64,000 bases of DNA from DATBLY01 sp963705545. Its GTDB lineage: Bacteria > Actinomycetota > UBA4738 > HRBIN12. Location: the NCBI GenBank assembly GCA_963705545.1, contig CAVPJX010000001.1:310001-374000 (forward strand). The letters are read 5' to 3'. Position numbers and translations under genes: made by a program. A model generated the notes under the pieces. The model did not search any database, was not told the DNA's origin, and saw only the letters and a list, made by a program, of their open reading frames with translations. Positions 8,862 to 17,349 of this stretch are shown in pieces; the first letter of the stretch is position 1, and every line of letters begins with the position of its first letter.

Positions 8862-10746
8862 TCAGCTCTTGTCCGCGAGGGCCATGTGGTCGAACGCCGC
8901 GAGGCCGGCGCTCTGGTCGAACGAGTAGTTGATGACGTTCTCGGAGATGGTGTCGACGTTGTTGTCGAAGAGGTACGGGATCCAGGGGACGACCTCTTCC
9001 ATCAGCTGCTTGTCGAGGTCCGCCCAGCACTGGAACCGCTCGTCACCCGGCGGCAGCGCGTCGCAGGCCTCGATGTTGGTGTCGACGCTGGGCGTGGCCG
9101 AGAGGTCGTATCCCCAACCCTTCAACTGCTCGGCTGTGGCGCCGAGCAACGAGTAGTTGCAGCAGCTCTCCCAGAGGCTCACGGAACCGAACAAGGGGGC
9201 CCCGAAGGTCGTCCCGTCGGCGTAGTCCTTGAACCAGGACGCGCCGAGGCAGAGCCCACTCTGCGAATTGGCATCCATGCAGTTCGTGTACATGGTGGTT
9301 CGCTCGAGCTCCTTGACATCGAGCGTGATGCCGATCTGCTCGAAGATCGGGCCGAACAACGCCGCCTGCTTCGGGTAGGGGTCCTCGCGGTCCGTCACGG
9401 CGAGGATCCCATCGCAGACGGGATCGTCGCACACGCCGTCACCGTCCGAGTCGTACTTCGACTGCTTCATCTCCTCTTGGGCAGCCGCGATGTCCCCTCC
9501 GTTGTCCGGCGTCGCGTACGGGTCGTAGTCGAGCAGGAGGTTGTTCTCGAGGGCGTTCACCCAGATGTGCCCGGCGATCTCACCGACGCTCGGGCCACCG
9601 CGGAGCTGCCGCATCCCCTCCTTGTCGAGGGCGTAGTTCATCGCCTTCCGAACGTGGATGTCGTCGAACGGGGGCACCGCGAGGTTCATGGAGATGTAGC
9701 GAACCCCGTCGCTCGGGTAGATGTTGAGCTTGTCCTGCAGCTCGGGATCCGATTGGTACTCCCTGATGACCTCGGGGGGGACCGTTCCATCGACGACGAG
9801 GTCGAGCGCGTTGGCGCGGATCTGGTTGTAGAGGTCGTCGTTGTTGCCGCCCATCGAGACCTGGATGCGATCCGGGTAGGCGGGACGCAGGTCGTCCGTC
9901 GCTGGGTCATAGTTCGGGTTCCGAACCAACACGATCTGGCGCCCGGGAACGTACCCTGCCGCGGGCTCCTGCTCCGTCGCCGGGACGGAGAAGTCCATGG
10001 CCTCGGACCCCTCGAACTGGTACGGGCCTGTCGCGACGAGGAACCGCCCGTAGTCCTTGTTGTGTCCTTCGGCGGCACCGAGTCGTGCGTCACCGTTCGG
10101 CGGGATCGGGGCGGTGGTCGGCATGCTGAACCGGTACCCGATATCCGCGACGGGCTGCGTGATGGTGATCACGAGGGTCGAGGCATCCGGCGCGGACAGT
10201 CCGGAGATCGAATCGGCATCCCCGTTCGAGAAGTCGTCGAACCCCTCGATGACCGAGTAGTAGAACGGGTAACCGCCGACGCTGGCCTTGGGGTTCGCCG
10301 TCCGCTCGATGGCACGGATGAAGTCCTGGGCGGTCACCTCGACGTCACCGAAGGGATCACCGTAGTGGACCCCGCTCTTGATGGTGAAGGTCCAGGTGAG
10401 TCCGTCAGCAGAGGTCTCCGGCTCGCTCGCCGCCAGGTCGGGGAAGATCTCCGAACCACCCTCCGCGGTCGGCACCCCCTTGTACGACATCAGCGTGCGG
10501 AGCAGACAACAGCGGTAGTACTCCCATGTGACCGCGTAGTACTCCTTCTGCGGATCGAAACCGGACTGCGACGTCGCTCAACATCGCCATGCGCAGCGTG
10601 CCCCCGGAAAGGTCTCCCCCGGTCGCCCCCGTTCCTCCGGTGGCCGACGGACCCGTCGCCTCGCCTCCGTCGTCATCTCCGCCACAGGCCGCGGCGACGA
10701 GGCCGAGTACTGCCACCAGCGCCACCGATCTCAGCAAGTGCTTCAA
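8862..10746 (-). CDS. oppA: Family 5 (oligopeptide) substrate-binding lipoprotein, frameshifted
   Basis: The gene is split by one extra base near 10565-10570. Restoring it joins the lipoprotein N-terminus (ending LRMAMLSDV) to SGFDPQKEYYAVTWEYYR, giving about 627 residues, normal for SBP_bac_5. The proposed start is TTG 10746 with GAAGGGGG eight bases upstream; GTG 10782 is an alternative that adds 12 residues. The signal peptide ends in a lipobox (LVAAAC), followed by an Asp/Gly stretch and an Ala-Thr-Gly-rich linker. The body carries the family 5 core (SGVHYGDPFGDVEVTAQDF) and two-lobe architecture. As an extracytoplasmic receptor it delivers peptides, or possibly oligosaccharides, to OppBC. 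The frameshift is probably an assembly error because all flanking residues are well kept. Confidence 0.85.
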
Positions 10747-10870
10747 GTTCGGTACCCCCCTTCGTTGGAACCTCCGACTCACTCCGTTCCGACCGGAACC
10801 CCTCGTCCGCCTCCCTCTACTTCGTCCGTCTCCCTCTCTCAGAAGACGCGCCTCTTCCCTTCGGATACGG

Positions 10871-11947
10871 TCACCTCGACGTCCGAGGATCGAGTGCGTC
10901 GCGCAAACCGTCGCCGACCAGGTTGAACGCTAGCGTCGTCAGGAAGAGCGCGACCCCCGGGAAGATCATCAGCCACGGGGCGTACGTGAACGCGGTGCCG
11001 GAGTCCGCCAGCATCCCGCCCCAAGAAGGAGTCGTCTCGGGCACGCCGACCCCGAGGAACGACAACGCGGCTTCGAACAAGATGTTGCTCGGGATGATGA
11101 GCGTCGTGTAGACGATGATCGGCGCCGCCACGTTGGGGAGGACCTCCCGCATCATGATCCTCCGGTTGGATGAACCGAGCGACCTCGACGCCTCCACGAA
11201 CTCCTTCTCGCGCAGCGAGAGCACCTGCCCCCGGATGATGCGGGCGATGTACGGCCAGCTGAACAGGCCGATGATCAGGCTGACCAGCATCAGCCCGGGC
11301 TTGATGAGTCCGCCCAAGCAGCCTTCCTTCGTGGCGCCGCAGGCCGCCGCCAGCCCGAGGGCCAGCAGGAGGATCGGCAGGGACAGGACGACGTCGGTCG
11401 TCCGCGAGATGAACGTGTCGACCTTGCCACGGAAGAAGCCCGCGATGAGGCCGAGGGTCACCCCGATGATCAGCGCCATCCCGGTGGCGAAGAACGCGAT
11501 CACGAGCGACGTCCGGGCCCCGTAGAGGATCCGGACGAACAGATCGCGGCCGGCGCGGTCGACCCCGAGGAAGTAGCCGGGAACCGCGACGCAGGCGGTC
11601 GAGACCTCGACCTGCCCGTCCGGGCCGATCGTCGGCTCGCCGCTGCTGTCCGGGCACGGCCACCACGAGGGAGCGCCCGGCAACCCGAAGGAGTCCAGCG
11701 CGTCCAGGTTCACGTCGTTGGGATCGTGACCGGTCCAGTTCGCGAACAGAGGCGCCGTGATCGCGAGCAACACGATGATCACGACGATGACGATGCCGCC
11801 GATCGCCCAGCGGTCCTTGCGGAACTGCCGCCAGAAGATCTCCCAGGGGCTCCTCCCGGTGATGACCTTGTCGGCGGTCGGTGGTCCCGGTTCCTGAGGC
11901 GGCGCCCCGGTCGTGGTGGTGTCGGCCTCGGACCGTACCTGGGCCAT
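10871..11947 (-). CDS. oppC: Oligopeptide ABC transporter permease, OppC/DppC type
   Basis: 358 residues, ATG start with GGGAGAG upstream. A cytoplasmic N-terminus (SPWEIFWRQFRKDRWA) leads into the first helix, the OppC_N feature. An extracytoplasmic loop containing VDRAGRDLFVRILYGARTSL follows, then five helices with the EAA loop (SRSLGSSNRRIMMREVLPN). It is the first gene of the operon, giving the unusual order C-A-B-D-F rather than A-B-C-D-F. A candidate promoter lies at 11982-12010. Confidence 0.94.
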   Translation of the reverse strand: MAQVRSEADTTTTGAPPQEPGPPTADKVITGRSPWEIFWRQFRKDRWAIGGIVIVVIIVLLAITAPLFANWTGHDPNDVNLDALDSFGLPGAPSWWPCPDSSGEPTIGPDGQVEVSTACVAVPGYFLGVDRAGRDLFVRILYGARTSLVIAFFATGMALIIGVTLGLIAGFFRGKVDTFISRTTDVVLSLPILLLALGLAAACGATKEGCLGGLIKPGLMLVSLIIGLFSWPYIARIIRGQVLSLREKEFVEASRSLGSSNRRIMMREVLPNVAAPIIVYTTLIIPSNILFEAALSFLGVGVPETTPSWGGMLADSGTAFTYAPWLMIFPGVALFLTTLAFNLVGDGLRDALDPRTSR

Positions 11948-11981
11948 GGGTTAGCAACTCTCCCGGCTCATCCGGCCGCTC

Positions 11982-12010
11982 ATGTTAGGCGCAACCCCAA
12001 GGGTCGGCAA
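11982..12010 (-). promoter_or_regulatory. Candidate promoter of the opp operon
   Basis: On the minus strand, TTGCCG (12005-12010) and TAACAT (11982-11987) are separated by 17 bases. This fits a housekeeping-sigma promoter and leaves a leader of about 28 bases before the oppC ATG at 11947. Motif evidence only. Confidence 0.5.
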
Positions 12011-12082
12011 TCCAGGCCGGGTGGGATAGAGCAGGAAACCGAAACCGCCGTGCGCGGACCATCCGCGCAGGTGGGGACGCAT

Positions 12083-13366
12083 CTACGCCCGGAGCAGCAC
12101 TCCGAGCCGGGGTAGGATCTGGACGCCCCGGAGCGCGCCCAGGGACCCCTCTGCGGCGGCGCGCTCCCCGAACCGATCCGTGCCGTCGGCGGTGATCCCT
12201 CCCCCGCTCGCGAGCAAGGGGACCGGGTCGGCGGTGTGGGCCTTGCGGATGCACGAGGTCGCGTGATCGGCCGTCGCGGCGATCATCGTGGAGCCCAGGT
12301 CCAGCCCGGACAGCACCTCCCCGAAGAACGCCTCGTCGATCAGCGCGATCACGTCCCGCTTGGCCTCCGGGAGCCCGTCGTGCGCGGGCAGGTCGGGACC
12401 CTTGATGTGTACGTAGAGTGCGTCGAAGTCCGGGAGGGCGCCGGTCGCGAGCGTCGCCCACGCCGCGTAGCTCTCGCCCGCGGAGGGACGCGACGCGTCG
12501 GTCTCGAGACGCGGGGCATCCACGGGCCGCATGCCGAGGGCGATCGCGATGCCCCGCTCGACGGGCATCTCCACGAAGCACCCCCATCGCAGCCCGAACC
12601 GCCGTTCGATCGGCTCGAGGTGCGGAGCGTGATCGCCGCCGTCGCGCGTCAGGATCAGGTTCGCAGGCAACCGACCGGCGTCGCGGCGCTCGCGGTTGAT
12701 CGCGGAGACGTCGAGCACGCGGGCGGCGCCCTCGACGAACGCGTTGGTGAGGGCCGCCGCGCGCTGCGCCTCCTCGGTGTCGTCCAGCGGCACGGCGTTC
12801 GCGACGCGAGGTTCGAAGGTCTCGAGCGCGACCCCGAGGGAGCCCTCCTTGCGGTAGGCGGGATCGGTGTTCGAGACGGCGGCGGAGAGGCGTCCCGCGT
12901 CCGGGCGGATCACCAGGGCGCCCCGGTGCTCGACCGTGGCCCGGAGCTCGAAGGACGCTCCCGGCAGCCGCAGCTCGCGTGACACCTCGTCCGCCAGCGC
13001 CCGCGCCTCGTCGGACGGAAGGTCGCGACCCACCCGTCGATCAACGATCGTGGACCCGTCGGCGGTCGCGAAGTTCACGCGGTACGCCAGGTCGCCGTCG
13101 CGGAAGTCCATCCCGCTGCCGATCGCCTCGATCACGCCGCGCCCGGGATGCTCCTCGCTTGGCTCGTACCCGAGGATCCCGAACACCCCGATGTCGGACT
13201 CCGGCGCGATGCCTTCGCCCACCGTGGTGACGAGCCCCGTCCGTCCGCGCCGAGCCAGGTCGTCCATCGCCGGCGTGTCGGCCGCTTCCAACGGCGTCCG
13301 TCCGTCGAAGGCGGGGATCGGGTCGTCGCCGAGCCCGTCCAGACAGACGTAGAGCAGCTTCCGCAC
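12083..13366 (-). CDS. apgM: 2,3-bisphosphoglycerate-independent phosphoglycerate mutase, archaeal type
   Basis: 427 residues, GTG start with GGAGG overlapping the tpiA stop. It belongs to the alkaline-phosphatase superfamily. Metal-binding Asp residues lie in YVCLDGLGDDP, the phosphorylated Ser lies in APESDIGVFGILGY, and metal-binding residues lie in ATADHATSC. The internal NTDPAYRKEG motif is typical of ApgM. It converts 3-phosphoglycerate to 2-phosphoglycerate in glycolysis. Its position directly after gap-pgk-tpiA gives the operon four consecutive lower-glycolysis enzymes and implies that the cofactor-independent enzyme, not GpmA, is the functional mutase here. A remote alternative in this superfamily is phosphonopyruvate decarboxylase-like, but context argues against it. 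Confidence 0.92.
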   Translation of the reverse strand: MRKLLYVCLDGLGDDPIPAFDGRTPLEAADTPAMDDLARRGRTGLVTTVGEGIAPESDIGVFGILGYEPSEEHPGRGVIEAIGSGMDFRDGDLAYRVNFATADGSTIVDRRVGRDLPSDEARALADEVSRELRLPGASFELRATVEHRGALVIRPDAGRLSAAVSNTDPAYRKEGSLGVALETFEPRVANAVPLDDTEEAQRAAALTNAFVEGAARVLDVSAINRERRDAGRLPANLILTRDGGDHAPHLEPIERRFGLRWGCFVEMPVERGIAIALGMRPVDAPRLETDASRPSAGESYAAWATLATGALPDFDALYVHIKGPDLPAHDGLPEAKRDVIALIDEAFFGEVLSGLDLGSTMIAATADHATSCIRKAHTADPVPLLASGGGITADGTDRFGERAAAEGSLGALRGVQILPRLGVLLRA

Positions 13367-13375
13367 CGAGACCTC

Positions 13376-14146
13376 CTACCGGTAGCGCACGATCAGAGCG
13401 AACTCCTCCGGGTCCAGGCTGGCCCCTCCGACGAGCGCCCCGTCGATGTCCGGATGCGCCATGAAGTCGCGGATGTTCCCCGGCTTCACGCTGCCGCCGT
13501 ACTGGATCCGCACGGCGTCGGCGATCCGGTCGTCGTAGCGATCGGCGAGCGTCGCGCGGATCAGCTGCCCCACCTGGCCGGCGTCGGCCGGCTCCGCGTT
13601 GCGTCCCGTGCCGATCGCCCAGATCGGTTCGTACGCGACGACGATCGAGCCCGCGCGGTCGGCGGGCACGTCGGCGAACCCGTGCCGAACCTGCTCGGAT
13701 ACCTTCGTCTGCGTGCCGCCGGCCTCGCGTTCATCGAGCGTCTCGCCGACGCAGAGGATCGGCGTCATCTCGTGCCCGAGCACGGCCCGCACCTTCCGGT
13801 TCACCGTGCGATCGTCCTCCCCGAAGAGCTGCCGGCGCTCGGAGTGGCCGCAGATCACGAACGACACGCCGAGCGCTAGGAGCATCGGCGTCGAGATCTC
13901 GCCCGTGAACGCGCCCTTCTCCTCGGGCGAGACGTTCTGTGCGCCCAGCGCGAAGGGCAGCTTGTCGGAGTCGATCAACGTCTGCACCGACCGCAGCGCC
14001 GTGAACGGCGGGCAGATCACGACCTCCACGCTCTCCGCGTCACCCCGATCGAGCAGGTACGAGAGCTTCTGGACGGCCTGGATCGCCTCCAGGTGCGTCT
14101 TGTGCATCTTCCAGTTCGCCGCCACGATCGGCTTGCGCTCGGTCAT
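13376..14146 (-). CDS. tpiA: Triosephosphate isomerase
   Basis: 256 residues from ATG 14146, which overlaps the pgk stop as ATGA; the longer open frame upstream is a shadow of pgk. Catalytic residues are evident: Lys in NWKMHK, His in ICGHSERR, Glu in AYEPIWAIGTG. The phosphate-binding loop IQYGGSVKPGN and the GALVGGASLDP motif are also present. It interconverts dihydroxyacetone phosphate and glyceraldehyde 3-phosphate. Third gene of the gap-pgk-tpiA-apgM operon. Confidence 0.97.
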   Translation of the reverse strand: MTERKPIVAANWKMHKTHLEAIQAVQKLSYLLDRGDAESVEVVICPPFTALRSVQTLIDSDKLPFALGAQNVSPEEKGAFTGEISTPMLLALGVSFVICGHSERRQLFGEDDRTVNRKVRAVLGHEMTPILCVGETLDEREAGGTQTKVSEQVRHGFADVPADRAGSIVVAYEPIWAIGTGRNAEPADAGQVGQLIRATLADRYDDRIADAVRIQYGGSVKPGNIRDFMAHPDIDGALVGGASLDPEEFALIVRYR

Positions 14147-15330
14147 CGATCCTCCAGCACCGCGATCCCCGGAAGCGTGCGGCCCTCGAGGAACTCGAGC
14201 GAGGCGCCGCCGCCCGTCGATAGGTGGTCGAACCCGTCCTCCAGGCCGGCCCGCTTGATCGCGAGGAGGCTGTCCCCCCCTCCGACCACGCTGAACGCCT
14301 CTGACGCCGCGATCGCCTGGGCCACGCCGAGCGTGCCGGCCGCGAAGCGCTCCACCTCGAACACCCCCATCGGCCCGTTCCACAGGACCGTCCCGGCACC
14401 TGCGACCGCACCCGCGAACGCCTCGACCGTGTCGGGTCCGATATCGAGACCCTTCAGGCCAGCCGGGATCCGGTCGGCCGGCACCACGGTCGCGGCGACG
14501 CCCTCGTCGATCGCGGCCGCGGCCACGACGTCGGTGGGGAGCACCACGCGCACGCCCCGCTCGACGGCCCGCGACAGGGCCGACCGGACCTGGTCGAAGC
14601 GCTCCGGCTCGACGAGGCTCGCGCCGACCTCCCCACCGGCGGCCGCGATCAGCGTGAACGCCATCGCCCCCCCGACCAGCAACGAGTCGACCCGCTCGAC
14701 CAAGGCGCCGATCGTCGCGAGCTTGTCCGAGACCTTCGCGCCCCCGAGCACCGCGACGTAGGGCCGCTCGGGATCGCCCAGGAGGCCCGACAGCACCGAT
14801 ACCTCCCGCTCGAGCAACCGCCCGGCGACGGCCTCGCGCCCGCTCGCGCGCATCAGCTCGGGAAGGGCAGAGACGCTGGCGTGGGCGCGGTGGACCGCGC
14901 CGAAGGCGTCGTCGACGTAGGCGTCCGCGAGCTCTGCGAGCCGCCCGGCGAAGGCGGGGTCGTCCGCCTCCTCCCCCGGGTCGAACCGGAGGTTCTCTAG
15001 CAGGACGACGTCCGCGTCGTCGGGCAGGGCGTCTGGATCCGGCGCGGGCTCGTGGAGCGCGATGACCTGTCGATCGAGCAGCTCCGCGAGGTTCGTGCCG
15101 ACCGGTCCCATGCGGAGCGCGTCGTTCACCGCACCCTTCGGGCGCCCGAGGTGCGACGCGAGGACCAGGCGAGCCCCTCGATCGAGCAGCTCGCGCACGG
15201 TGGGCAGGGCGGCACGGATCCGCGCGTCGTCCTGCACGACCCCGCCCGCGAGCGGGACGTTGAAGTCGACGCGGACGAACGCGCGGAGCCCGTCGACGTC
15301 CGGCAGCCCGTCGAGCGTGCGGAGCGTCAC
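14143..15330 (-). CDS. pgk: Phosphoglycerate kinase
   Basis: 395 residues from GTG 15330, overlapping the gap stop as GTGA. Substrate-binding motifs are RVDFNVPL and LASHLGRPKG. The hinge region has LENLRFDPGEE and the nucleotide-binding part has LGGAKVSDK, WNGPMGVFEVERF and VVGGGDSL. It makes ATP from 1,3-bisphosphoglycerate. It is coupled to tpiA downstream by ATGA. Confidence 0.97.
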   Translation of the reverse strand: MTLRTLDGLPDVDGLRAFVRVDFNVPLAGGVVQDDARIRAALPTVRELLDRGARLVLASHLGRPKGAVNDALRMGPVGTNLAELLDRQVIALHEPAPDPDALPDDADVVLLENLRFDPGEEADDPAFAGRLAELADAYVDDAFGAVHRAHASVSALPELMRASGREAVAGRLLEREVSVLSGLLGDPERPYVAVLGGAKVSDKLATIGALVERVDSLLVGGAMAFTLIAAAGGEVGASLVEPERFDQVRSALSRAVERGVRVVLPTDVVAAAAIDEGVAATVVPADRIPAGLKGLDIGPDTVEAFAGAVAGAGTVLWNGPMGVFEVERFAAGTLGVAQAIAASEAFSVVGGGDSLLAIKRAGLEDGFDHLSTGGGASLEFLEGRTLPGIAVLEDR

Positions 15331-16334
15331 AGCGAGCGTGCGACCAGCTCGACCAGGTCCACGAGGCGGTTCGAGTACCCCCACTCGTTGTCGTACCAGC
15401 CGACCACCTTGACCATGTTCCCGATCGTCATCGTCAGTTTCGAGTCGAACGTGCACGACGCCGGGCTCCCGACGATGTCGCTCGAGACGATGGGGTCCTC
15501 GGTGTAGACGAGCTTGCCGCGCAATCGATCCGTGCCGGCGGCGACGGCGTAGGCCGCGTTGACCTCCTCGACCGTCGCCTCCCGATCCACGATCGCGACG
15601 AGGTCGGTCACCGATCCGTCCGGCACCGGGACCCGCATCGCGAACCCGTCCATCTTCCCCTTCAGCTGCGGAAGGATGAGGGACGTCGCCTTGGCGGCGC
15701 CGGTGCTCGCGGGAACGATGTTGATCGCGGCCGCACGAGCACGGCGGAGATCCTTGTGCGGGAGGTCCAACAGGTTCTGGTCGTTCGTATACGCGTGCAC
15801 CGTGGTCATCAAGGCCCGTTCGATCCCGAAGCTGTCCTCGAGCACCTTCGCGAGCGGGACGACGCAGTTCGTCGTGCACGAGGCGTTCGAGATCACGTGA
15901 TGGGTCGCCGGGTCGTAGTCGTCGTCGTTCACGCCCATCACGATCGTGATGTCCTCGCCCTTCGCCGGAGCGCTGATCAACACCTTCTGGGCGCCGGCCT
16001 CCAGGTGCATCGCGGCCTTCTCCCGCTCGGTGAACAGACCCGTCGACTCGATCACGATCTCGGCGCCGAGCTCCTTCCAGGGGAGGTTCGCGGGGTCGCG
16101 CTCGGCGAGCACGCGGAGCTCGTCGCCGTCCACGAGGATCCCGTTCTCGGACACCCCGACCTCGCCCGGGAAGCGCCCCAGGACCGAGTCGTACTTCAAC
16201 AGGTGCGCGAGCGTGGCGGCGTCCGTGATGTCGTTCACGGCGACGAAGTCGATGTCCGCGCCCGTCTGCTTCACCGCACGCAGGAAGTTGCGGCCGATCC
16301 GGCCGAAGCCGTTGACTCCGATCTTGACGGTCAT
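15327..16334 (-). CDS. gap: Glyceraldehyde-3-phosphate dehydrogenase (NAD-type)
   Basis: 335 residues, ATG with a strong GGAGG Shine-Dalgarno. The Rossmann motif NGFGRIGR is followed by the NAD-discriminating VNDITD. The catalytic Cys153 lies in SNASCTTNC, and the substrate-binding VPASTGAAKA and C-terminal WYDNEWGYSNR motifs are present. It is the first gene of the glycolytic operon. In classical actinobacteria whiA precedes gap, with yvcK and rapZ ahead of it; here rapZ lies only 120 bases upstream and the other two are missing. An inverted repeat at 16401-16430 and a -10 at 16367-16372 are candidates for control. Confidence 0.97.
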   Translation of the reverse strand: MTVKIGVNGFGRIGRNFLRAVKQTGADIDFVAVNDITDAATLAHLLKYDSVLGRFPGEVGVSENGILVDGDELRVLAERDPANLPWKELGAEIVIESTGLFTEREKAAMHLEAGAQKVLISAPAKGEDITIVMGVNDDDYDPATHHVISNASCTTNCVVPLAKVLEDSFGIERALMTTVHAYTNDQNLLDLPHKDLRRARAAAINIVPASTGAAKATSLILPQLKGKMDGFAMRVPVPDGSVTDLVAIVDREATVEEVNAAYAVAAGTDRLRGKLVYTEDPIVSSDIVGSPASCTFDSKLTMTIGNMVKVVGWYDNEWGYSNRLVDLVELVARSL

Positions 16335-16366
16335 GGGGATTCCTCCTCGAGGGTGGGCCGAGTCCC

Positions 16367-16372
16367 ATCCTA
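16367..16372 (-). promoter_or_regulatory. Candidate -10 element of the gap-pgk-tpiA-apgM operon
   Basis: TAGGAT on the minus strand lies 32 bases before the gap ATG and upstream of its strong Shine-Dalgarno. No convincing -35 is seen. The 10-bp inverted repeat at 16401-16430 falls about 40-70 bases upstream of the predicted start of transcription, a usual place for a regulator. Confidence 0.4.
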
Positions 16373-16400
16373 GTCAGCGTGCTCCGGACACGTCCCCGGA

Positions 16401-16430
16401 CGTTCGACCCACGCGGACCCGGGTCGAACG
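16401..16430. repeat. 10-bp perfect inverted repeat between rapZ and gap
   Basis: The arms CGTTCGACCC (16401-16410) and GGGTCGAACG (16421-16430) are perfect reverse complements with a 10-base loop. The element follows the rapZ stop by 25 bases on the minus strand and precedes the gap -10. It could be a rho-independent-like terminator for uvrC-rapZ (no T tract is present) or an operator for the glycolytic operon. Seen directly; the role is inferred. Confidence 0.55.
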
Positions 16431-16455
16431 GCCCGGGCGGAGGTCTCGCTGATCC

Positions 16456-17349
16456 TCAGCGGTCGAGATCGCGGTGCTCGACCGCGACGGGGAGACCTCG
16501 GGCCCGGAACCACCGGCCGAGGTCCTCGCTGACGACGACCGAACGGTGCCGGCCCCCCGTGCATCCCACGGCGATCGTGAGGTACGCCTTCCCCTCCCGG
16601 ACGTACCCGGGCACGAGCACGTCGAGGAGCGCCTCGAGCCGCTCGACGAACGCCCCGTACTCCTCGCGGCCCTCCACGAACGCGCGGACCTCCGGGTCGG
16701 TGCCCGGCAGGGGGCGCAAGGTGTCGACCCAGTGCGGGTTCGGCAGGAATCGCACGTCCAGCACCATGTCGGCGTCTCGCGGCGCGCCGAACTTGAACCC
16801 GAACGAGATCAGCGACACCTTCAGGCCGGCCTCAGGCGGCGCCTCCGCGAACGCCTCGCGGATCCGGTCGCGGAGCTCGTGGGGTGTGAGGCCGGACGTG
16901 TCCACGATCAGGTCCGCCTCGCCCCGGAGGCTCTCCATCATCAGCCGTTCCTTGCGGATCCCCTCGACGACGCGATCCGCGGGGGCGAGCGGGTGGCGGC
17001 GTCGCGTGGTCTCGTACCGGTTCACGAGGTCCTCGTCCGAGGCGTCCAGGTACAGGATCCGGTACTCGATCCGCTGGGTGTCGAGCTCCTCGAGCGCCTT
17101 CGAGAGCTCCCCGAAGAACACCCCGCCGCGGGCGTCGACGACGATCGCGACCCGCGCCGGCCCACCGGGGCGCGACGCGAGCTCCGCCATCTTCTCGAGG
17201 AGCTCCGGCGGCAGGTTGTCCACCACGAAGTACCCGAGGTCCTCCAGGCAATGGGCGGCCTCGGACCGGCCGGCGCCGGAGAGCCCCGTGATGATGAGGA
17301 AGCCGGGCGACGCCGTTGGCCCGGCCGGGACGGCGACCTCGGCCATCAC
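16456..17349 (-). CDS. rapZ: RapZ family nucleotide-binding protein (RNase adapter family)
   Basis: 297 residues. The start is GTG 17349 or the adjacent ATG 17346; the GTG overlaps the uvrC stop as GTGA. Walker A is GLSGAGRS with Arg in place of the usual Lys, as is common in actinobacterial members. The body has VVDNLPPELL and SLISFGFKFGAPRDADMV, and the C-terminal domain has the conserved AVGCTGGRHRSV. In Enterobacteria RapZ controls an RNase E target; in actinobacteria the family has nucleotide-binding and cell-wall-related roles that are less defined. The usual yvcK and whiA neighbours are absent here. Confidence 0.93.
   Translation of the reverse strand: MMAEVAVPAGPTASPGFLIITGLSGAGRSEAAHCLEDLGYFVVDNLPPELLEKMAELASRPGGPARVAIVVDARGGVFFGELSKALEELDTQRIEYRILYLDASDEDLVNRYETTRRRHPLAPADRVVEGIRKERLMMESLRGEADLIVDTSGLTPHELRDRIREAFAEAPPEAGLKVSLISFGFKFGAPRDADMVLDVRFLPNPHWVDTLRPLPGTDPEVRAFVEGREEYGAFVERLEALLDVLVPGYVREGKAYLTIAVGCTGGRHRSVVVSEDLGRWFRARGLPVAVEHRDLDR

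Noticed and set aside
8037..11111. 1024-codon open frame on the plus strand over the opp genes
   Set aside because: Shadow of oppB, oppA and oppC; no start signal and no recognisable domain.
16401..16430. Part of a tRNA (GTTCGACCC resembles a T arm)
   Set aside because: The repeat is a simple hairpin; no acceptor, D or anticodon arm is present around it.
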